Below, in pieces: positions 33,836 through 43,833 of a DNA stretch of 64,000 nt. Each line of letters opens with the position of its first letter. The first letter of the stretch is position 1. The translations under genes and the position numbers were made by a program. Under the pieces are notes generated by a model. The model made no database searches, was not told the DNA's origin, and saw only the letters and a list, made by a program, of their open reading frames with translations. Source of the DNA: Anaerozeibacter quisquiliarum. Lineage in GTDB: Bacteria > Bacillota > Clostridia > Christensenellales > Aristaeellaceae. The stretch is taken from NCBI GenBank assembly GCA_051162045.1, contig JBISDI010000009.1, one strand, 5' to 3'.

Positions 33836-34198
33836 CTAGTCCGGCTCGCGCAGATGTACGCCGCCGGGCAGGCCGCTCTCGTATAACAGGCCGCAGGCCT
33901 CGTAGAGCGTATAGGGCGTGCCGATCACCACGATGCCGCGGTTCTTGGCCATGTTCAGCACGTCCTGCCCGGGGACCTTGCCGCGCACAAACACGATCAG
34001 CAGCACGTCCAGCATCTCGCAGGTGCGCACCACATGCGCGTTGGTCAGGCCCGTCAGCAGCACCATGCGCTCCTTCGGGAAGGCCAGCACGTCGCTCATC
34101 ATGTCCGAGCCGCACGCCGACCGGATATCCTCCTCGGGCAGCTTGTCTCCGCTGAGGATCTTGGCGTCGAGCACCTTTATTATTTGTTCGGCTTTCAA
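33836..34198 (-). CDS. DRTGG-domain protein (first gene of the redox-sensor operon)
   Basis: A 120-residue DRTGG protein: IIKVLDAKILSGDKLPEEDI, GSDMMSDVLAFPKERMVLLT and YTLYEACGLLYESGLPGGVH. It starts with TTG at 34198; AGGAG lies 9 bases upstream and no ATG gives a better fit. DRTGG domains are found in HPr-kinase-like and phosphotransacetylase proteins and are thought to bind small ligands. It heads an operon of HATPase, hydrogenase-like sensor, second DRTGG and PHP proteins. A strong hairpin lies in its leader. Confidence 0.8.
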   Translation of the reverse strand: MKAEQIIKVLDAKILSGDKLPEEDIRSACGSDMMSDVLAFPKERMVLLTGLTNAHVVRTCEMLDVLLIVFVRGKVPGQDVLNMAKNRGIVVIGTPYTLYEACGLLYESGLPGGVHLREPD

Positions 34199-34226
34199 TG
34201 GGCTGCGCTCCTCTCGACGGGGATTC

Positions 34227-34247
34227 GCGGGGCGGATACCGCCCCGC
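34227..34247 (-). promoter_or_regulatory. GC hairpin in the leader of the DRTGG operon
   Basis: GCGGGGCGG (34227-34235) and CCGCCCCGC (34239-34247) form a perfect 9-bp stem with a 3-base loop between the -10 box and the ribosome site on the minus strand. It could slow translation or bind a regulator. Confidence 0.6.
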
Positions 34248-34257
34248 CTCTTACGCC

Positions 34258-34263
34258 ATTATA
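34258..34263 (-). promoter_or_regulatory. -10 box of the DRTGG operon promoter
   Basis: TATAAT on the minus strand, 60 bp before the TTG start. The -35 at 17 bp is poor (TTTTCT), which may mean an activator or an alternative spacing is used. Confidence 0.5.
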
Positions 34264-34344
34264 ACGGATGGAGCGCCAAAAGAAAAGGGTCATTGGCATA
34301 GAACTGTCAAATCCGTAACGAATCGTGACGGCGCGCAGCCATCG

Positions 34345-34381
34345 TAGGCAGCCGACGCCCGAATGGATCATCGGCTGCCTA
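34345..34381 (-). terminator. Stem-loop at the end of the SPOR-like gene
   Basis: TAGGCAGCCGA (34345-34355) and TCGGCTGCCTA (34371-34381) are perfect 11-bp repeats spanning the stop codon of the gene ending at 34368. No T run follows. Confidence 0.5.
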
Positions 34382-35192
34382 ACCCCTTTAGAAACTCGAT
34401 GTGCCCGGCGCGCAGGTCGATGAAGGCGTACTTGAGCCGGGACGACAGGATGAGCGCGGAATCGCCGCTGTCCGCGCTCAGCCGGCGGCAGGCGTCCTCG
34501 AGCGCGGCCAGCCGCTCGATCAGCCCGGCTGCGACGGCGTTGGGTGCCTCGCCCGCGGCCTTTTTCAGCCGCGCCAAATTTGCGCCCGCCTGCTCGGCCT
34601 CGATCGACAGCGCGGCGCGCAGCCCCGCAGGCTCGACCATGCCCCGGTCGAGCGCCAGCGCATGGGCGGCCAGCGCAGGGGTCAGCGCGCGCAGCGCCCC
34701 TTCTCCTTCGACCAGCGCCTTTAGCTGCGCCTCGGTGGCGGTCACGCGCAGCAGCGCCGCCTCGCCGGTCAGCACGTGGATCCGGGCATCAATCGCCTCA
34801 TCCTGCTTGAGCTGGGCCGCGACGCGCTCGGCATCGGCCTTGTCGGAAAAACCCGCGCCGATCACGCAGCAGGCCTCGCCGTCCCTCAGCACATAGCCTG
34901 CCGCGCCGCGCGGCACGTAGCGCGCGGCCTCGACGCGCGCCGCGTCGGCTTGATCGCTTCGCTTAAGCTCCACCAAGTACAGCGAAAGCGCGTCGAAGCC
35001 CACGTCGCGGGTGATCCGCTCGGATGCGACCGGCGCTTGATCCAGGTCGAGCGCCAGCCGGTGGATCGCGGGCCGCGCATAGCGCACAAACGCCACGAGC
35101 AGCAAGGCGATGAACAGCAAAAGCAGCACCGCCGGCCTCGGAAAGCGCCGCCGCACGTATACGCGATGGCGGAGCAAGCTCTTTTTTCGCAT
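34368..35192 (-). CDS. Single-pass membrane protein with a SPOR-like domain
   Basis: A 274-residue protein. A basic start (MRKKSLLRHRVYVRRRF) leads into one membrane helix (AVLLLLFIALLLVAFV), then an outside domain near residues 60-140 that looks like SPOR: LYLVELKRSDQADAARVEAA, VIGAGFSDKADAERVAAQLK. SPOR domains bind glycan strands bared at the division septum. The remaining part is Ala-rich and helical. ATG at 35192 with GGAGG upstream fits; the open frame continues to 35546 but without a site. It is divergent from the DUF6062 gene. Confidence 0.72.
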   Translation of the reverse strand: MRKKSLLRHRVYVRRRFPRPAVLLLLFIALLLVAFVRYARPAIHRLALDLDQAPVASERITRDVGFDALSLYLVELKRSDQADAARVEAARYVPRGAAGYVLRDGEACCVIGAGFSDKADAERVAAQLKQDEAIDARIHVLTGEAALLRVTATEAQLKALVEGEGALRALTPALAAHALALDRGMVEPAGLRAALSIEAEQAGANLARLKKAAGEAPNAVAAGLIERLAALEDACRRLSADSGDSALILSSRLKYAFIDLRAGHIEFLKGLGSR

Positions 35193-35260
35193 AGGATCGC
35201 CTCCACAAAAGGCTATGCGCGTTGCGGCGGGCGCTATCCCTTCGCGCCGATTTTCCGGGA

Positions 35261-35289
35261 TTGACAATCGGGGCGGGGTGTAATACAGT
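35261..35289 (+). promoter_or_regulatory. Sigma-A promoter for DUF6062-hydrolase-recD2
   Basis: TTGACA (35261-35266), 17 bp, TACAGT (35284-35289), followed closely by a strong CAGGAGGT ribosome site. Confidence 0.65.
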
Positions 35290-35312
35290 GTAACAAACAG
35301 GAGGTACCCACC

Positions 35313-36041
35313 TTGAAACAACACATCGACACCGCGCCGGTTTGGGCGGCTTATGAGCGCGGGGGGGAATGCCCGCTGTGCGCGCTCGAACGGCGGAGCG
35401 AGCGCGACTACATCGCCTATTTTCTGGGTGGATCGGTCATGGAACCGGCCCAGCGCATCGAGGTCAACCGCAAGGGCTTTTGCGCTCAGCACTTCCGGCT
35501 GCTCTACGACGCCGGCAACCGGCTGGGGCTGGCGCTGATGGCGCACACCTACCTGAAGGAGACGATCGCCCGGCTGGAAAAAGGCGAATTCGGAGCGCCC
35601 ACGCGCTCCTGGCTGGGCGGCCGCGCGCAGGCCGAAGGCGGGGGGGCAAGGCTGTTCGACGGATGCGCGCTGTGCGACCGGCTAAATGAGGCCATGGCAC
35701 GCTATGAGGAGACGCTGCTGTACATGTGGTCGCACGAGACGGCGTTCCGCGAGGTGTTCGAGGCATCGAAGGGGCTGTGCGTGCGCCACTGCGCGCACCT
35801 GACGGCGCGCGCGCCGCAATCCATGTCCGGCCGGGACGCGCGCGCGTTCTGCGAAGCGGCGGCGCGCGTGACGCTCGACAACCTGAAACGCGTGGAGGGC
35901 GACCTCGACTGGTTCACCCGCAAGTTTGACTTCCGCAACCAGGACAAGCCCTGGGGCGAGAGCCGCGACGCCGTGGAGCGCGCGCTGAACAAGCTGCGCT
36001 CGAACACCATCCGCGACCCTGAAGAGGAGGCGGCCACATGA
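35313..36041 (+). CDS. DUF6062 family protein with paired Cys motifs
   Basis: A 242-residue cytosolic protein. It carries two CxxC units (ECPLCALERR near residue 20 and GCALCDRLNEAM near residue 118) and single Cys-His pairs (GFCAQHFRLLYDAG, GLCVRHCAHL), which together could hold a metal. This pattern is that of DUF6062, found in many Clostridia, function unknown. The start is TTG at 35313, set by the strong CAGGAGGT site 7 bases before it. It overlaps the hydrolase gene by four bases. Confidence 0.85.
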   Translation: MKQHIDTAPVWAAYERGGECPLCALERRSERDYIAYFLGGSVMEPAQRIEVNRKGFCAQHFRLLYDAGNRLGLALMAHTYLKETIARLEKGEFGAPTRSWLGGRAQAEGGGARLFDGCALCDRLNEAMARYEETLLYMWSHETAFREVFEASKGLCVRHCAHLTARAPQSMSGRDARAFCEAAARVTLDNLKRVEGDLDWFTRKFDFRNQDKPWGESRDAVERALNKLRSNTIRDPEEEAAT

Positions 36042-36961
36042 GAACCGAGACGCTCAAAGTGAAATCGGAGGCCGACGGCCTGATGCTGTCGGTGCTGATC
36101 GCCGAACCCGAAGACGAACCGCGCGCGCTGGTTCAAATTGCGCATGGCATGGCCGAGTACAAGGAGCGTTATCTGGGCTTTATCGAGGCGCTTACCCGGG
36201 CGGGCTACGCCGTGCTGATCCACGACCACCGCGGCCACGGCGCGTCGGCTGCGACGGCGAGCGACCTCGGCTACTTCGGCCCTGCCGGCGCGGGCGGGCT
36301 GCTCGCCGACCTGAGGCAGATGGCCGGGCTCTTGACCGCGCGCCATCCGGGCGTTCCGCTGTGCCTGTTCGGGCACAGCATGGGCTCCCTGGCGGCGCGC
36401 GCCTACGCGCGCTCGGACGACGGCGAGCTGTCCGCGCTGATCGTGTGCGGCTGTCCGAGCGAGAATCCGTCCGCCGGCGCGGGCCGGGCGCTCGTCAAGG
36501 TGCTCAAATGGCTGCGGGGCGAGCGCCACCGAAGCGCGCTGATGGACAAGCTGACCAACGGCCCGTTCCGCAGGCAGATGCCCGCGCTCAGCGGCGCGTT
36601 CGGCTGGCTCAACTCCGACCCGGAGGCGGTCGCCGCCTACGAGCGGGACGAGAAGTGCGGTTTCAACTTCACGCTCAACGGCTACGAGGCGCTGATGGGG
36701 CTGATGAAGGCCGCCTACGCGCGCGATGGCTGGGCGCTTCGCAAGCCCGAGCTGCCCATCCTGTTCATTTCGGGCGCGGACGACCCCTGCATGATCGACC
36801 GCGCGCGGCTGGACGCGGCGGTTGGGCGCATGCGCGAGGTGGGCTACACAGGCGTATCGCTCCATGTGTACGAGGGCATGCGCCACGAAATCCTGCTCGA
36901 GCCCGGACGCGCGCAGGTGTACGCCGACGTGATCGCCTTTTTGGATCGGGCAGTGTTGTAA
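36038..36961 (+). CDS. Alpha/beta hydrolase (monoacylglycerol-lipase-like)
   Basis: A 307-residue serine hydrolase. The oxyanion strand ALVQIAHGMAEYKERY, the HDHRGHGAS loop, the nucleophile elbow FGHSMGS with Ser114, an acid in LFISGADDP (Asp249) and YEGMRHEIL with His283 complete the triad. This layout is that of lysophospholipase/monoacylglycerol lipases (hydrolase_4). No signal peptide. It begins inside the stop of the DUF6062 gene (ATGA), so the two are coupled, and it is followed 12 bases later by recD2. Confidence 0.9.
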   Translation: MRTETLKVKSEADGLMLSVLIAEPEDEPRALVQIAHGMAEYKERYLGFIEALTRAGYAVLIHDHRGHGASAATASDLGYFGPAGAGGLLADLRQMAGLLTARHPGVPLCLFGHSMGSLAARAYARSDDGELSALIVCGCPSENPSAGAGRALVKVLKWLRGERHRSALMDKLTNGPFRRQMPALSGAFGWLNSDPEAVAAYERDEKCGFNFTLNGYEALMGLMKAAYARDGWALRKPELPILFISGADDPCMIDRARLDAAVGRMREVGYTGVSLHVYEGMRHEILLEPGRAQVYADVIAFLDRAVL

Positions 36962-36973
36962 TTCGGAGGATCG

Positions 36974-39145
<2,172 letters not shown>

Positions 39146-39209
39146 CCCATTCCCCTCCTTTGGAAGTATGTCACGCAGGCGCCTCCCCGCTTTTCGGAAC
39201 AGGAGCGGA
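39146..39209. other. Short intergenic after recD2, nothing clear
   Basis: No terminator with a T run and no coding sign was found between recD2 and the IS remnant. The IS remnant and a gene fragment fill the remaining bases to 39734. Confidence 0.4.
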
Positions 39210-39482
39210 CTGACGATGAAGGCGCCGCCCGTCGGGCGGCACCTCAGCCCATTGACAACCCCCCCTGTCAGGCAACAGCGTGGCAGGGGGTTCGGAATGG
39301 AAAGAGGAACAAAAGGCTCAAGGCACGGGAAAAAGGAGAGGCGATCCTCTTCATATTTGGACTGCGGCGGTGAGAAATGACTGCTCGCGCATGTTTGCTC
39401 GACCGAGCATGCGGGCAGTACGTAGGCCGTGGTTTTCCTTGGCTTCGGCGAAGGATCGTTCAATGGTTTCCTTGCGCAGTTA
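39210..39482 (-). mobile_element. IS1182-family remnant, copy 1: terminal repeat plus transposase C-terminus
   Basis: The left edge CTGACGATGAAGG at 39210 begins a 41-bp terminal repeat containing a GC hairpin. The same repeat, inverted, ends copy 2 at 46185. Minus-strand translation from about 39478 gives RKETIERSFAEAKENHGLRT then ARMLGRANMREQSFLTAAV, the conserved C-terminal block of IS1182 transposases. One A is missing near 39355 relative to copy 2, which shifts the frame after VQ. The 5' part of the transposase and the right terminal repeat are absent. The first about 200 bp are almost identical to copy 2. Confidence 0.82.
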
Positions 39483-39488
39483 TCAAGG

Positions 39489-39733
39489 CGCGCCTGGACG
39501 GCCATGCTAATTACCGGGGCGGGCGCTACACGATCGGGCGCTACACCGTGTCGGCGCATGTGCCGATGGGCGCGCATGTGGCCGCGACCCTCGACGGACG
39601 CCGCAGCGGCGAACCGCTGGCCGGCAACAAATACCCGATGGTGGGCCGATCGTTCGCAGGTGATGGGCTGCGCGCGTTCTCCTTCACCGAATTCGCACGG
39701 CTTCAGCAATTGGTCGACGGCATTGGGCGATAG
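39489..39733 (+). pseudogene. Fragment of a glycyl-radical enzyme (pyruvate-formate-lyase-like)
   Basis: In the frame ending at 39733 the translation reads NYRGGRYTIGRYTVSAHVPM followed by GAHVAATLDGRRSGEPLAG. The VSAHVPMG and DGRRxGEPLA patterns are conserved near the C-terminal part of pyruvate-formate-lyase-type enzymes. After that the match fades, and the Gly-radical loop (RVxGY) is not seen; the ending SFTEFARLQQLVDGIGR may come from an internal deletion. The 5' end is cut by the IS remnant. It is therefore a relic, not a working gene. Confidence 0.6.
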
Positions 39734-39734
39734 A

Positions 39735-40847
39735 TCACTGCCCAGCAAGGATCGCGCGCCTCGACCCCTGCGCGCCGCAACCATCTATATTTGGGCAGGC
39801 TGCGGTCGTGTGGCCGACCACCAACTGCGGCCTATATTCAATTTTAACGATGCCAGGCTGCCCGTTTCCGGTCCTGACCTGGTCGATGTTGCGCAGAAGC
39901 AGATCAAAGGCGTCCCTGCCTTTTCGCGCAAGTTGGGAATCCACCGTGGTCAGATTGATCCGATTGAATCGGGATGGAAACACGTTGTCAAACCCGGCCA
40001 CCGAGCAGTCGGCCGGCACATGCAGCCCCTTGGATTCGATGGCATCCAGGATGCCGTAGGCCACCATGTCGTTCACGCCGACACAGGCCGTTACGCCCGG
40101 CTTCTCAAAGGCTTTGAGCGAGAGCGTATAGCCCGCCTGATACTCATCCTCCGGCTTGTAGTTGCCTTCCGCGCCCAGCTTCTGCGCCTCGTAAACATCC
40201 AGGCGCCCGCCCGCGTTCGTCACCCGATTCCGAACGCCCGCCAGGCGCATGCCGCGCTGGGTATTGGCTACCCGGAGCGGCGTGGTGATGAACGCGAATC
40301 GGCGATGCCCGAGGCTGAGCAAATAATCCGCGAGCGTCTCACCAGCGATCATGCTGTTCAGTTCCACCGTGTTGGCGTCCATGAATTCATCCTTTCGGTC
40401 GCTGACGATGATCACGGGCGTAGAGAGCGATAGGGCCATCACCCTTTCCCTATGATAGGGCATATAGGCAAACACAATTCCGCTAAAAGGCAGCGTGCCC
40501 GCCAGATTCAGAAAGGCCCCTTCCATCGCCTCATCCCGATAGGTCGTATAGAAGAATGCCTTGTATCCCTTGGCGACCGCCTCGTTTTCGAGCTCTTGCA
40601 AAAGCGTGGCATAATAGGGATTCGCCAGCGTGGGCGTAACGACCGCGATCAGGCGCGCCGCCGTGATACCCTCCCTGCCCTTTCTGACCGGCTGATAGTT
40701 CAGCTGCGTGGCAGCGGCAAAGACGCGTTCGATGGTTTCGCGGGAAAAAGACGCGCCCACCTTCCTCGACAGGATCATGGAAACGGTGGATTGGGAGACC
40801 CCGGCCAGCTTGGCAATATCCATCGTCGTCGCCTTCTTCCCCGGCAT
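39735..40847 (-). CDS. LacI-family regulator of the Fbp/AfuA-like importer
   Basis: A 370-residue LacI-type repressor: helix-turn-helix TTMDIAKLAGVSQSTVSMIL, hinge near residue 55 and the sensor domain (IAVVTPTLANPYYATLLQEL, PVIIVSDRKDEF, GVNDMVAYGILDAIES, VAGFDNVFPSRF). I start it at the ATG at 40847, where GAGGAGGGG precedes it, rather than 87 bases upstream. It is divergent from the ABC operon at 41077, which it probably controls. Its C-terminal tail (ACPNIDGCGAQGSRRAILAG) is a little longer than usual and ends two bases from the gene fragment at 39733. Confidence 0.9.
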   Translation of the reverse strand: MPGKKATTMDIAKLAGVSQSTVSMILSRKVGASFSRETIERVFAAATQLNYQPVRKGREGITAARLIAVVTPTLANPYYATLLQELENEAVAKGYKAFFYTTYRDEAMEGAFLNLAGTLPFSGIVFAYMPYHRERVMALSLSTPVIIVSDRKDEFMDANTVELNSMIAGETLADYLLSLGHRRFAFITTPLRVANTQRGMRLAGVRNRVTNAGGRLDVYEAQKLGAEGNYKPEDEYQAGYTLSLKAFEKPGVTACVGVNDMVAYGILDAIESKGLHVPADCSVAGFDNVFPSRFNRINLTTVDSQLARKGRDAFDLLLRNIDQVRTGNGQPGIVKIEYRPQLVVGHTTAACPNIDGCGAQGSRRAILAGQ

Positions 40848-40878
40848 GGCTGTCCCCTCCTCGATCAACATAATATGA

Positions 40879-40907
40879 ATAATATCAGATAATTCCATTA
40901 GTTGCAA
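40879..40907 (-). promoter_or_regulatory. Promoter of the LacI-type regulator at 40847
   Basis: On the minus strand TTGCAA (40902-40907), 17 bp, TATTAT (40879-40884), 32 bp before the ATG. Confidence 0.68.
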
Positions 40908-40966
40908 CTCTGTATCCAAAATATTGGAGGCCAATCAATGCGGCGCTAACATATTTCGAGAATCGC

Positions 40967-40995
40967 TTGACAACGCGGCGTGTTATGCATATAAT
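40967..40995 (+). promoter_or_regulatory. Perfect consensus sigma-A promoter of the AfuA-like operon
   Basis: TTGACA (40967-40972), 17 bp, TATAAT (40990-40995), 81 bp before the ATG at 41077. Confidence 0.88.
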
Positions 40996-41005
40996 TGGAT
41001 CAATA

Positions 41006-41037
41006 TATTAATCATTCATAGATTATAATGATTAATA
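41006..41037. promoter_or_regulatory. AT-rich 11-bp inverted repeat, candidate operator
   Basis: TATTAATCATT (41006-41016) and AATGATTAATA (41027-41037) are perfect arms around a 10-base centre, placed just downstream of the transcription start. Lacking the central CG of usual LacI sites, it may serve the divergent LacI protein or another regulator. Confidence 0.5.
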
Positions 41038-41076
41038 ATTAATTGCCCGGTCGATCAAAGAAAGGGAGGTCTATCC

Positions 41077-42096
41077 ATGAAACACATCCGTATGATCATC
41101 TCCGCCGCTCTGTGCCTGGTCCTGATCGCCTGCTCCTTGGGCGCCCTTGCCGACGGCTTTGTGATCACCTACAACACGCCGCAGGATTGGGTGAACTGGG
41201 GCACCGCGCTGCGCACGTTCAGCAAGACCACCGGCATTTCCGCACCCAACGACAACAAGAACAGCGGCCAATCGCTCACGGCGCTGATCGCGGAGAAGTC
41301 CAGCCCCCTATGCGACATGGTCTACCTGGGCATCACCTTCGGCATAAGGGCTGAAGGCGAGGACGTGCTGCAAAGCTACAAGCATGGCTACTTCGATCAG
41401 ATCGACAGCGCCTTGAAGAATGCCGACGGCCTGTATTCCACGGTTCACTACGGCTCCATCGCCATCCTGGTCAACACGGAAGTGCTGGGCGATCTGCCCA
41501 TTCCTCAGAGCTGGGCGGATCTCTTGGATCCAAAGTACAAGGGCATGATCGGCATGTTGGACCCCACCGCCGCCGCCGTCGGCTACAGCGCCTCCATCGC
41601 GGTCAACGAGGCGATGGGCGGATCGCTGGACAATTTCGATCCCGCCATCGAGTATTTTAAGAAGCTGAATGAGAACGACGTGGTATACCCCATGCAGACG
41701 TCCACCGCCAAGCTGCTCAAGGGCGAGATTCCCATCCTGATCGACGCCGATTTCAACGGCTATGGCCTGAAATACGCCCAGAACGGGCCCATCGAAGTCG
41801 TCATTCCTCAGGAGGGTTCCTTGAAGATCCCCTACGTGATCGGCATGGTGAAGGATTGCCCCAACCCCGACAACGCCAGAGCGCTGATCGACTACCTATT
41901 CTCCGTGGATGGCCAGAGGGATTTCGCCAAGGGCTACGTGCGCCCCATCAACCCGGAAGCACTGACCGATGACGTGAAGGCGCTGTTCCTGCCCGATGAG
42001 GACTACGCGCGCGTCAAGGACGTGGACTGGGCCAAGATGGCCACCGTGCAGAGCGATTTCGTCGCCCGCTGGACGACAGATATCACGGGGAAATAA
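41077..42096 (+). CDS. Fbp/AfuA-type ABC substrate-binding protein
   Basis: A 339-residue binding protein of the ferric/putrescine/sugar-phosphate class (cluster with FbpA, AfuA). The start MKHIRMIISAALCLVLIACS holds a lipobox-like LIAC (Cys19), but ALA-D a few residues on could also be a type-I cleavage site. The mature part reads FVITYNTPQDWVNWGTALRT, YGSIAILVNTEVLGDLP, SWADLLDPKYKGMIGMLDPT. The tyrosines that hold iron in FbpA are not in their usual YxxY place, which speaks against iron. AGGGAGGT precedes the ATG. With a sugar isomerase-like gene in the operon, sugar phosphates are an attractive ligand (inference). Confidence 0.8.
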   Translation: MKHIRMIISAALCLVLIACSLGALADGFVITYNTPQDWVNWGTALRTFSKTTGISAPNDNKNSGQSLTALIAEKSSPLCDMVYLGITFGIRAEGEDVLQSYKHGYFDQIDSALKNADGLYSTVHYGSIAILVNTEVLGDLPIPQSWADLLDPKYKGMIGMLDPTAAAVGYSASIAVNEAMGGSLDNFDPAIEYFKKLNENDVVYPMQTSTAKLLKGEIPILIDADFNGYGLKYAQNGPIEVVIPQEGSLKIPYVIGMVKDCPNPDNARALIDYLFSVDGQRDFAKGYVRPINPEALTDDVKALFLPDEDYARVKDVDWAKMATVQSDFVARWTTDITGK

Positions 42097-42188
42097 ACTT
42101 CATCAGTACGACCAAACAGGGCGGGCGGATGATATCCGCCCGCAACCTGTTTGGCGGACCGCATAAGCTTCCGGAGGTGTGCTACGCC

Positions 42189-42995
42189 ATGCGAAAGAGT
42201 GCCAACCTGGTCTTCGTGCTGCCGGTCATGGTTCTGTTTACGTTGTTTTTTATTCTGCCCATCTTTATGCTGGGCGTCAAGAGCTTTACCGGAGAAAACG
42301 GTTTTACCCTGCTCAACTACACATCCATCATTACAAATACGCGCTATGCGACCGCGCTCTGGAACAGCCTGTGGCTGTCGGTGGTTGTGACGGCTGTCAC
42401 GCTGGTGATTGCGGGCGTGATCGCCTTCTTTCTGGCCCGCTCGGAGTTTAAAGGGAAGAATCTTTACATGACGCTGATTACCTTCCCGGTTTCCCTGCCC
42501 GGCGTGGTCGTCGGCTTCATGATCATCATTCTGTTCGGCACCACGGGCGTCGCCCCGATGCTGACGCGCCTACTCACCGGCACCGCGTCCGGTTCCTTCG
42601 CCTATACGATCCTCGGCATATTCTTCGCCTATCTGTATTTCTCCATCCCGAAGGCCGTGCTCACCATCTACGGCTCCGTCGTGGAATTTGACGTGCGGTT
42701 GGAGGAAGCCGCGCGTACCGTGGGCGCGAATGAACAGCAGGCCATTTTCAAGATCGTGATCCCGACGCTGATGCCGGTATTTGTCTCTGCTTCCGCGATC
42801 GCCTTTTGCACCTCCATGAGCGCCTTCGGCACAGCCTTTACCCTGGCCAATAACTTCGAGATCATCCCCATTTTGATGTATACGGAATACACGAATTACT
42901 TTAATATTTCCGTTGCCAGCGCCATGGCCATCTTTATCGGGCTGGTCTGCGTGCTTTTGAATATGCTGGCCCGACTGATTCTGGAAAAGGAGTAA
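42189..42995 (+). CDS. ABC transporter permease (Fbp/Afu-type), first
   Basis: A 268-residue permease of about six membrane segments, beginning NLVFVLPVMVLFTLFFILPI. The EAA-like loop is LEEAARTVGANEQQAIFKIV followed by IP, typical of the iron/spermidine/phosphonate group. I start at the ATG at 42189 with GGAGGT upstream. The 92-base gap after the binding-protein gene shows no marked hairpin. It ends 5 bases before the second permease. Confidence 0.86.
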   Translation: MRKSANLVFVLPVMVLFTLFFILPIFMLGVKSFTGENGFTLLNYTSIITNTRYATALWNSLWLSVVVTAVTLVIAGVIAFFLARSEFKGKNLYMTLITFPVSLPGVVVGFMIIILFGTTGVAPMLTRLLTGTASGSFAYTILGIFFAYLYFSIPKAVLTIYGSVVEFDVRLEEAARTVGANEQQAIFKIVIPTLMPVFVSASAIAFCTSMSAFGTAFTLANNFEIIPILMYTEYTNYFNISVASAMAIFIGLVCVLLNMLARLILEKE

Positions 42996-43000
42996 GCGCG

Positions 43001-43801
43001 ATGAAAGCATACAATCCGATGGGCAAGCTGCTTAAAATCCTTGTTTACCTGCTGATCATAGCCACCACCGCCTTCTTGATCGTGCCCATCGTGTTTACGG
43101 TATTGGGTTCGTTCAGCGCCTATTGGGGGAAATCCATGTTCTCCAAGGGCCTGACGATGGAATGGTATGGCTATGTCTTTGAATACTACGGCCATACCAT
43201 CGGCCTCACCTTTATGATCACCTGCGTGACCGTCGTCGTCAACGTGATTTTGGGCAGCATGACGGCCTATAAGATCGCCATGGCCCGAAACAGCCGTTCC
43301 AAGGCGGTGAAGCTGCTGGAAGAGGTCCTGACCCTGCCCGCCGCCATTCCCGGCATCGCCATTGGGCTTGCACTGGCCCAGGCTTACGCGCCCTTGCGCC
43401 GCTCGGGCGTGCTGCTGTTCATCGCCCATGTGATCTTCACCTTCCCGCTCATGTTCCGCGCGGTGACGGGCGCGCTGCGCGCCAAGGACTTCCGCTCCAT
43501 CGACGAGTGCGCCTCCTCATTGGGCGCAGGCCCCTTCCGCAAGTTCTTTCAGGTGATTTTCCCGGCCATCCGCGTATCCATCCTGTCGGGCGCGGTGAAT
43601 GTGTTCATGATGTCGCTGGGCGAATTCAACATCACGTTTTTCTTGTATACGCCCTTGCTGATGACCCTGCCCGTGGGCATGTATGAATCCTACGCATCCC
43701 TGCGTATCGAGGTAGGTAGCGCGTTTACCACGCTTTTCCTGGCTTTCGCAATCCCGCTGACTTACCTGATGAACAGGCTGAACAAGTCAAAGACGAAATA
43801 G
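43001..43801 (+). CDS. ABC transporter permease (Fbp/Afu-type), second
   Basis: A 266-residue permease: first helix ILVYLLIIATTAFLIVPIVF, EAA-like loop DECASSLGAGPFRKFFQVIF, last helix AFTTLFLAFAIPLTYLMNRL. Here the two permeases are separate genes, whereas in FbpB and AfuB they are often one fused chain. AAAGGAG precedes the ATG. Confidence 0.86.
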   Translation: MKAYNPMGKLLKILVYLLIIATTAFLIVPIVFTVLGSFSAYWGKSMFSKGLTMEWYGYVFEYYGHTIGLTFMITCVTVVVNVILGSMTAYKIAMARNSRSKAVKLLEEVLTLPAAIPGIAIGLALAQAYAPLRRSGVLLFIAHVIFTFPLMFRAVTGALRAKDFRSIDECASSLGAGPFRKFFQVIFPAIRVSILSGAVNVFMMSLGEFNITFFLYTPLLMTLPVGMYESYASLRIEVGSAFTTLFLAFAIPLTYLMNRLNKSKTK

Positions 43802-43833
43802 CCGACAGGCTGAACGGAAGGATGGTATTCATC

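Noticed and set aside
34302..34312. TTGACA on the minus strand near 34307 as the -35 box of the DRTGG operon
   Set aside because: The distance to the TATAAT at 34258-34263 is far too long for one promoter.
39355..39482. Treating the IS1182 C-terminal stretch as a working gene
   Set aside because: It lacks the N-terminus and catalytic core and is frameshifted near its end.
41077..42096. Iron as the ligand of the Fbp-like binding protein
   Set aside because: The paired tyrosines typical of FbpA are not in place and the operon carries a sugar isomerase-like gene and LacI regulator; iron cannot be fully excluded from sequence alone.
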